A stretch of 9,361 bases of DNA, taken from Bacillota bacterium. GTDB taxonomy: Bacteria > Bacillota_B > Desulfitobacteriia > Desulfitobacteriales > Desulfitobacteriaceae. The notes below the pieces were generated by a model. That model was not told the DNA's origin. It searched no databases and saw only the letters and a program-made list of their open reading frames with translations. Made by a program: the position numbers and the translations under genes. Location: contig JAJYAS010000092.1 in assembly GCA_021779415.1 (NCBI GenBank), forward strand, positions 1 to 9,361. The letters run 5' to 3'. This document shows, piece after piece, positions 5,374-9,361 of the stretch (the first letter of the stretch is position 1; each line of letters opens with the position of its first letter).

Positions 5374-6573
5374 ATGTATGAATTGTATTGCCGGATTTAT
5401 CAAAATGTATGCAAATTGGTTTCTTACATATTGCCCTGGCGTAGGCCAGAGTTAACCCAAGGAGAAAGCAGCTTAAACAAACTGCCAAAGCTAATAAAAA
5501 GCAAGAGTATTGACAGTGTCTTGATAGTAACTGACAGGGTTATTGCCTCACTTGGACTTATGGACGGACTGCTTAAAGGCTTAAGTGATGAGGACGTAGA
5601 CTTTGTTGTGTATGACAAAACTGTTCCAAACCCAACCATTGATAACATTGAGGAAGCATTGCAGATGTACTTAGCAAACAATTGCAAAGGTATTGTTGCT
5701 TTTGGTGGCGGTTCGCCAATGGATTGCGCAAAGGGTGTGGGTGCACGTGTAGCAAGACCAACTAAGAGTATTTCTCAGATGAAAGGCGTATTAAAAGTTA
5801 TGAAAAAGATCCCTCCGCTATTTGCCATACCAACAACATCCGGCACAGGGAGTGAAACGACAATTGCGGCAGTTATAACCGACAGCAAGACGCATGAAAA
5901 ATATGCTATTAATGATACTTCGCTTATTCCACATTATGCTATCCTTGATCCAGTGCTTACAGTAAATCTACCTCTCCATATTACTTCGACAACAGGGATT
6001 GACGCCTTAACGCATGCGATTGAGGCATACATTGGCAAAAGTAACACAAAACAGACACGACAGCAGAGCAGAGAGGCGACAAAGTTGATTTTTGAAAACC
6101 TTTTTGAGGCATATTCTAATGGCACAAACCTTGTCGCACGTGCGAATATGCAGAAGGCTTCATTTTTGGCAGGACTAGCATTCACCCGTGCCTATGTTGG
6201 TAATGTACATGCCATTGCACATACGCTTGGCGGATTTTACTCCGCTCCTCACGGACTAGCTAATGCCATTATCCTACCTTATATCCTAGAGTATTATGGG
6301 AAGTCAGTGCACATACCTTTGGCAGAATTAGCTGATTTGGTAGGTATAAGTGCACCGACCGATAACAATGAACAAAAGGCAATGAAATTCATAGATGCAA
6401 TAAAGAAACTCAATGAAAGTATGAACATTCCAAAAAAGTTCAAAGGTATTGTTGAGAGCGATATTCCTTTGATGGTAAAACGTGCTTTTTCAGAAGCCAA
6501 CCCACTTTATCCTGTGCCAAAGATTATGTCTAAAGAGGATATGTTTAATATTTATCATAAGATTAAGGAGTAG
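5374..6573 (+). CDS. Iron-containing (group III) alcohol dehydrogenase
   Basis: This 399-residue protein has the full length and motifs of Fe-dependent alcohol dehydrogenases, which interconvert alcohols and aldehydes with NAD(P)H in the cytoplasm. GGGSPMD (111-117) marks the nucleotide-binding loop, and TTSGTGSE (154-161) is a family signature. D210, H214, H279 and H293 occupy the metal-ligand positions (GIDALTHAIEAY, then NVHAIAHTLGGFYSAPHG). The N-terminal extension with YCRIYQ and LPWRRPE is common to a clostridial subgroup. ATG 5374 follows AGAGGGG (5359-5365) by eight bases. It is the first gene of an apparent operon with the aldehyde oxidoreductase, whose start lies 7 bp after this stop, so its aldehyde product or substrate is probably shared. 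Chain-length preference cannot be read from the sequence. Confidence 0.93.
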   Translation: MYELYCRIYQNVCKLVSYILPWRRPELTQGESSLNKLPKLIKSKSIDSVLIVTDRVIASLGLMDGLLKGLSDEDVDFVVYDKTVPNPTIDNIEEALQMYLANNCKGIVAFGGGSPMDCAKGVGARVARPTKSISQMKGVLKVMKKIPPLFAIPTTSGTGSETTIAAVITDSKTHEKYAINDTSLIPHYAILDPVLTVNLPLHITSTTGIDALTHAIEAYIGKSNTKQTRQQSREATKLIFENLFEAYSNGTNLVARANMQKASFLAGLAFTRAYVGNVHAIAHTLGGFYSAPHGLANAIILPYILEYYGKSVHIPLAELADLVGISAPTDNNEQKAMKFIDAIKKLNESMNIPKKFKGIVESDIPLMVKRAFSEANPLYPVPKIMSKEDMFNIYHKIKE

Positions 6574-6580
6574 AGCTATT

Positions 6581-8479
6581 ATGTTTGGGTATGCTGGAAA
6601 AATTGCTAAGATAAATCTAAGCAGTGGTACAGTTGATGACTACCCTGTATCCGATAAGGATAGAGAAATGTTTTTGGGAGGCAAAACGCTGGCTGCAAAG
6701 ATTATTTATGATTCTTTTAAAATCAAGGTGGAAGCTTTTTCTGAGGAAAACATTATTGTCATCACTACTTCCCCTCTTACTGGTTCTACATCGCCATCTT
6801 CGTCTAGGTTTAATGTGTCTACAATTTCACCTTTGACAGGTCTGTTGGTTTCTTCAAATTGCGGTGGAAACTTTGGATTGCACCTTAGGCGTGCGGGTTA
6901 CGATGGACTGGTTATTTGCGGAAAAAGCAAAGAAAAAGTATATATTGAGATTACAAATGAAGAAATTCTAATTAAAAATGCCGCACATTTATGGGGTAAA
7001 AATACTAGTGAAGTACAAGAACTCTTGGGTGGAAAAGACATAGGTAAGTTTGTTATAGGGATTGCTGGCGAAAATATGGTCAGGTATGCTGCTGTGATCA
7101 GTGAGGAGCGTGCTGCAGGGCGTGGCGGAGTTGGGGCTGTGTTTGGCTTCAAGAATCTTAAAGGGGTTATTGCGAGTGGAAAGGAAAGCATTAAAACTTT
7201 TGCTAAGGAAAATTTTAAAAACAACAAATTGACCTGGATTAAAAGCCTGAGAACGCATATACTCACTGGCGAACAGTTGCCAAAGCTTGGAACTGCGTCC
7301 CTTGTGAGTATGATGAATTATCGCAATCTTCTTGCTACAAAGAATTATTCAAAGGGTAGTTATGACGACTTTGAAACGATTAATGGTGAAACATTAAGGC
7401 AAGATTATTTAATTAAAAACAAGGGCTGTGCAACTTGTCCAATTCAGTGTGGCAGGATGGTTAAAGCCTATGGAAAAGAGGTTAAAGGACCTGAGGTAGA
7501 AACATTGGGCTTGCTTGGCAGTAATTTGCTTAACAATGATCTGCAAAGTATCTTAAACCTCAATCATCTATGCGACGAGTATGGGCTTGATACCATTAGC
7601 TTTGGCAGTTGTGTTGGTTTTGCTATGGAGCTCAATGAGAAAGGCTTATGGAAGAATGGTTTGACCTTTGGCGACTCCTCATGTCTGGAGGAATTAGTTA
7701 AAAAAGTAGCAACTCGTCAAGGAATTGGTGATGAATTGGCAGAAGGGACAAAACGTATTTCAGATAAATATGGCGGTCGTGACTTTGCGATGAATGTCAA
7801 GGGACTTGAAATTGCTGCTTACGAACCACGTGCCGCACAGGGAATGGGATTAGGTTATGCAACCGCAAACAGAGGGGGTTGTCATTTAAACGGAGGTTAC
7901 CTTGTCGTGCTTGAAGGGCTGGGACTGAACGTTAGTGGAAAGATTGCCAGGGGAAAAGCTGCCTATACCATCTTCTTTCAAGATTTAATGGAGGTAGTAT
8001 CAGCCGGTGGTACCTGTCTATTTACCACGTATTCGTTATTACCGCAAGTATTGGTAAATAACCCAAATAATAGTCTTGTAAGATTTATTAACAAGGCTAT
8101 ACCTTCTTTTGGTGGGTTAGTGGGCTTTTTGCATAATCATACTTGGTTAATGAGCTTTAATAACAAGGGTATATTACCACATCCATATTCGATTAAATCA
8201 GTGACAGGCTTTAAAACGACGATTGGAAGTTATATCAAGACAGGTGAAAGGGGCTACAATCTAGAAAGGATTATTAACCTTAGACAAGGACTTAAGGGTA
8301 GTGACGATACACTGCCAAAGAGGCTTACCAGTGAACTTCAAAGGGCAGAGGATGCTGACAGTAAGGTTCAACTGCAAGAAATGATTAAAGACTACTACAA
8401 AATCAGAGGCTGGGATGAACAGGGTGTGCCAACAAAACGCAGACTGAAAAAGCTTGGTTTGGAAGATTATTGCGTATGA
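6581..8479 (+). CDS. Aldehyde:ferredoxin oxidoreductase family protein (tungsten-type)
   Basis: The 632-residue enzyme belongs to the AOR family, which oxidises aldehydes to carboxylic acids, or the reverse, at a bis-pyranopterin tungsten (or molybdenum) site and passes electrons to ferredoxin. The N-terminal domain (about 1-200) includes SPLTGSTSPSSSRF with R76 and SSNCGG with N93. The iron-sulfur ligands are C283, C286 and C290 in GCATCPIQCG, with C479 as the fourth. E307 in GPEVETLG and H435 in RGGCHLNGG match the active-site Glu and His of the Pyrococcus furiosus enzyme, as I recall its numbering. One oddity is that the pterin motif before C479 reads SAGGTC rather than DxxGLC. ATG 6581 follows AAGGAG (6565-6570), which overlaps the upstream stop region. 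A longer frame from 6482 would overlap the dehydrogenase and has no such support. The substrate is unknown. Confidence 0.92.
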   Translation: MFGYAGKIAKINLSSGTVDDYPVSDKDREMFLGGKTLAAKIIYDSFKIKVEAFSEENIIVITTSPLTGSTSPSSSRFNVSTISPLTGLLVSSNCGGNFGLHLRRAGYDGLVICGKSKEKVYIEITNEEILIKNAAHLWGKNTSEVQELLGGKDIGKFVIGIAGENMVRYAAVISEERAAGRGGVGAVFGFKNLKGVIASGKESIKTFAKENFKNNKLTWIKSLRTHILTGEQLPKLGTASLVSMMNYRNLLATKNYSKGSYDDFETINGETLRQDYLIKNKGCATCPIQCGRMVKAYGKEVKGPEVETLGLLGSNLLNNDLQSILNLNHLCDEYGLDTISFGSCVGFAMELNEKGLWKNGLTFGDSSCLEELVKKVATRQGIGDELAEGTKRISDKYGGRDFAMNVKGLEIAAYEPRAAQGMGLGYATANRGGCHLNGGYLVVLEGLGLNVSGKIARGKAAYTIFFQDLMEVVSAGGTCLFTTYSLLPQVLVNNPNNSLVRFINKAIPSFGGLVGFLHNHTWLMSFNNKGILPHPYSIKSVTGFKTTIGSYIKTGERGYNLERIINLRQGLKGSDDTLPKRLTSELQRAEDADSKVQLQEMIKDYYKIRGWDEQGVPTKRRLKKLGLEDYCV

Positions 8480-8724
8480 TTACTGTCAAGTTTTTTGGGT
8501 TGATTAGTGTTGACAGCGAAATAAGACAGTTATGTTTAAAAGAAGGTACTGTGAGACAAGTGTTAAATGAGGTCATGCAAAGCTGCCCCAACATCCAGGA
8601 ACAGCAGTTAATGCAGGTAATTATGTTTGTCAATAAACAACACATCAGTGGGAATAAGCGTTTTTCTGTGGTACTCAAAGAAGGTGATGAGTTGGCTTTA
8701 CTCAGTCCTTCAAGTGGGGGTTAA
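8476..8724 (+). CDS. MoaD/ThiS-family sulfur carrier protein
   Basis: This 82-residue protein has the beta-grasp layout of MoaD/ThiS and ends in the diagnostic Gly-Gly (LSPSSGG). That C-terminus is adenylylated and thiocarboxylated so that the protein can donate sulfur, for MoaD to form the dithiolene of molybdopterin. Its ATG overlaps the aldehyde oxidoreductase stop as ATGA (8476-8479), implying translational coupling; an alternative ATG at 8470 would add two residues. Placement directly behind a pyranopterin enzyme fits a dedicated role in tungsten or molybdenum cofactor supply. MoaD-like genes are often found beside AOR genes. No MoaE or MoeB partner is in the window, and a role in thiamine or another sulfur transfer cannot be excluded. 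Confidence 0.85.
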   Translation: MITVKFFGLISVDSEIRQLCLKEGTVRQVLNEVMQSCPNIQEQQLMQVIMFVNKQHISGNKRFSVVLKEGDELALLSPSSGG

Positions 8725-8809
8725 GGCGCAGGTAAGATGACGATCGAACAACGTTCAAATTACATAGACAGAACGGATCGTAATCGATTAAAATAGGAAT
8801 AAAAAACTA

Positions 8810-8840
8810 TGCCTATAGCTGTTGGAGTAGCAGATAGGCA
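8810..8840. repeat. Inverted repeat in the leader of the DegV gene
   Basis: TGCCTAT (8810-8816) and ATAGGCA (8834-8840) are exact reverse complements with a 17-nt spacer, 24 bp upstream of the DegV start. There is no T-run, so it is not a terminator. It could be an operator or an mRNA hairpin near the ribosome binding region. Confidence 0.35.
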
Positions 8841-8863
8841 AGAAATGAAAAGAGAGACAAAGT

Positions 8864-9361
8864 ATGGCTGTACAAATTTTAACAGATAGCACAAGCTACC
8901 TGAACGAGGATATTAGAAATGAGTTAAATATCAGGATGGTGTCGTTAAGTCTTTCCTTTGGTAAGGACAGCATGAGGGAAGTTGATATAGATAACGATCT
9001 GTTTTATAAAATGATGACTTTAAAAGGAATTCCAACATCCTCACAGCCTTCAGCTGGGGAATTGTATAATGAAATGATAAGTGTAGTAGAGATGGGCGAT
9101 AGTCTATGTTGCGTTTTCTTGTCTTCTGACATGAGCGGAACTTTAACCACTGGCCAACTTGCAAAAGAATTAGTTTTAGAAAAGTATGATAAGGCAAAAA
9201 TTGAGATTGTTGATTCTAGGTCTAACTGTATGCAGCTTGGCTTTGCTGTCATCATGGCAGCAAAAGCGGCAAAAGCAGGTAAGACATTGGAACAGGTTAA
9301 AGAAGCTGCGTTAGAAAACATAAAAAGAAGTCGGTTTTTATTTATCCCTGAAAATCTTGAA
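8864..9361 (+). CDS. DegV-family (FakB-like) fatty-acid-binding protein, truncated by window edge
   Basis: ATG at 8864 opens 166 codons that run off the right edge. The start MAVQILTDSTSYLNED, then PTSSQPSAGELYN (about 60-72), SSDMSGTLTTGQLA and VDSRSNCMQLGF are hallmark DegV motifs. The Thr/Ser-rich loops bind the carboxylate of a fatty acid. In Firmicutes, FakB-type members present exogenous fatty acids to the kinase FakA for phosphorylation and entry into phospholipid synthesis. Whether this copy works with FakA cannot be seen. The ribosome binding site is weak (AGAGAG, 8851-8856). The gene follows the MoaD-like gene by 139 bp without an intervening terminator, so it could belong to the same transcript. 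About the N-terminal 55 to 60 percent of a usual 280-residue protein is present. Confidence 0.88.
   Translation, partial: MAVQILTDSTSYLNEDIRNELNIRMVSLSLSFGKDSMREVDIDNDLFYKMMTLKGIPTSSQPSAGELYNEMISVVEMGDSLCCVFLSSDMSGTLTTGQLAKELVLEKYDKAKIEIVDSRSNCMQLGFAVIMAAKAAKAGKTLEQVKEAALENIKRSRFLFIPENLE

Noticed and set aside
5424..6500. Minus-strand open frames inside the alcohol dehydrogenase gene
   Set aside because: Antisense shadows of a clear enzyme gene with all motifs intact.
6482..6580. 33-codon N-terminal extension of the aldehyde oxidoreductase
   Set aside because: It overlaps the dehydrogenase gene in another frame and does not resemble the family. The family N-terminus begins at MFGYAGKI (6581) with AAGGAG upstream.
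6898..7266. Minus-strand open frames inside the aldehyde oxidoreductase gene (also 6989-7258)
   Set aside because: They are shadows of a well-supported coding gene, without family similarity or independent ribosome binding sites.
8403..9321. Minus-strand open frames over the MoaD and DegV genes
   Set aside because: They overlap recognised genes and have no recognisable motifs.

Overview
The window looks like a chromosome segment of a low-GC anaerobic Firmicute, probably a clostridial relative of Desulfitobacterium or Desulfosporosinus. This is inferred from protein style and gene content: a ferredoxin-linked aldehyde oxidoreductase, a DUF3786 iron-sulfur protein, tandem HD/HD-GYP domains, and GGAGG-type ribosome binding sites. 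No ribosomal RNA or other taxonomic marker is present.

Layout. Positions 1-692 (minus) hold the N-terminal 230 codons of an IS1634-like transposase that runs off the left edge. Positions 870-1655 hold no gene but look like one transcription unit on the plus strand: a near-consensus promoter (TTGACA, 16 bp, TATAAT), about 750 nt of non-coding, C-poor, UUAG-rich sequence, and a strong intrinsic terminator. Its two ends are complementary over a perfect 15-bp block. A second nested block pairs the 5' region with the left arm of the terminator. I recognise no known RNA family here, and this is the most interesting part of the window. Convergent to it, 1735-2661 (minus) is an EamA/DMT-type membrane transporter.

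After a 364-bp intergenic region come, on the plus strand, a small 4Fe-4S plus DUF3786 protein (3026-3832) with its own terminator, and a soluble tandem HD / HD-GYP protein that starts with TTG (4028-5260). A compact operon follows: iron-containing alcohol dehydrogenase (5374-6573), tungsten-type aldehyde:ferredoxin oxidoreductase (6581-8479) and a MoaD/ThiS-like sulfur carrier (8476-8724) overlapping the oxidoreductase stop by ATGA. After a 139-bp gap a DegV-family fatty-acid-binding protein (8864 onward) runs off the right edge.

How they may work together. The alcohol dehydrogenase and the aldehyde oxidoreductase can interconvert alcohol, aldehyde and carboxylic acid, exchanging electrons with NAD(P)H and ferredoxin. 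The MoaD-like protein plausibly supplies dithiolene sulfur for the pyranopterin cofactor of the oxidoreductase. The physiological substrate and direction cannot be read from the sequence. No functional link between this operon and the candidate RNA, the transporter or the transposase is visible.
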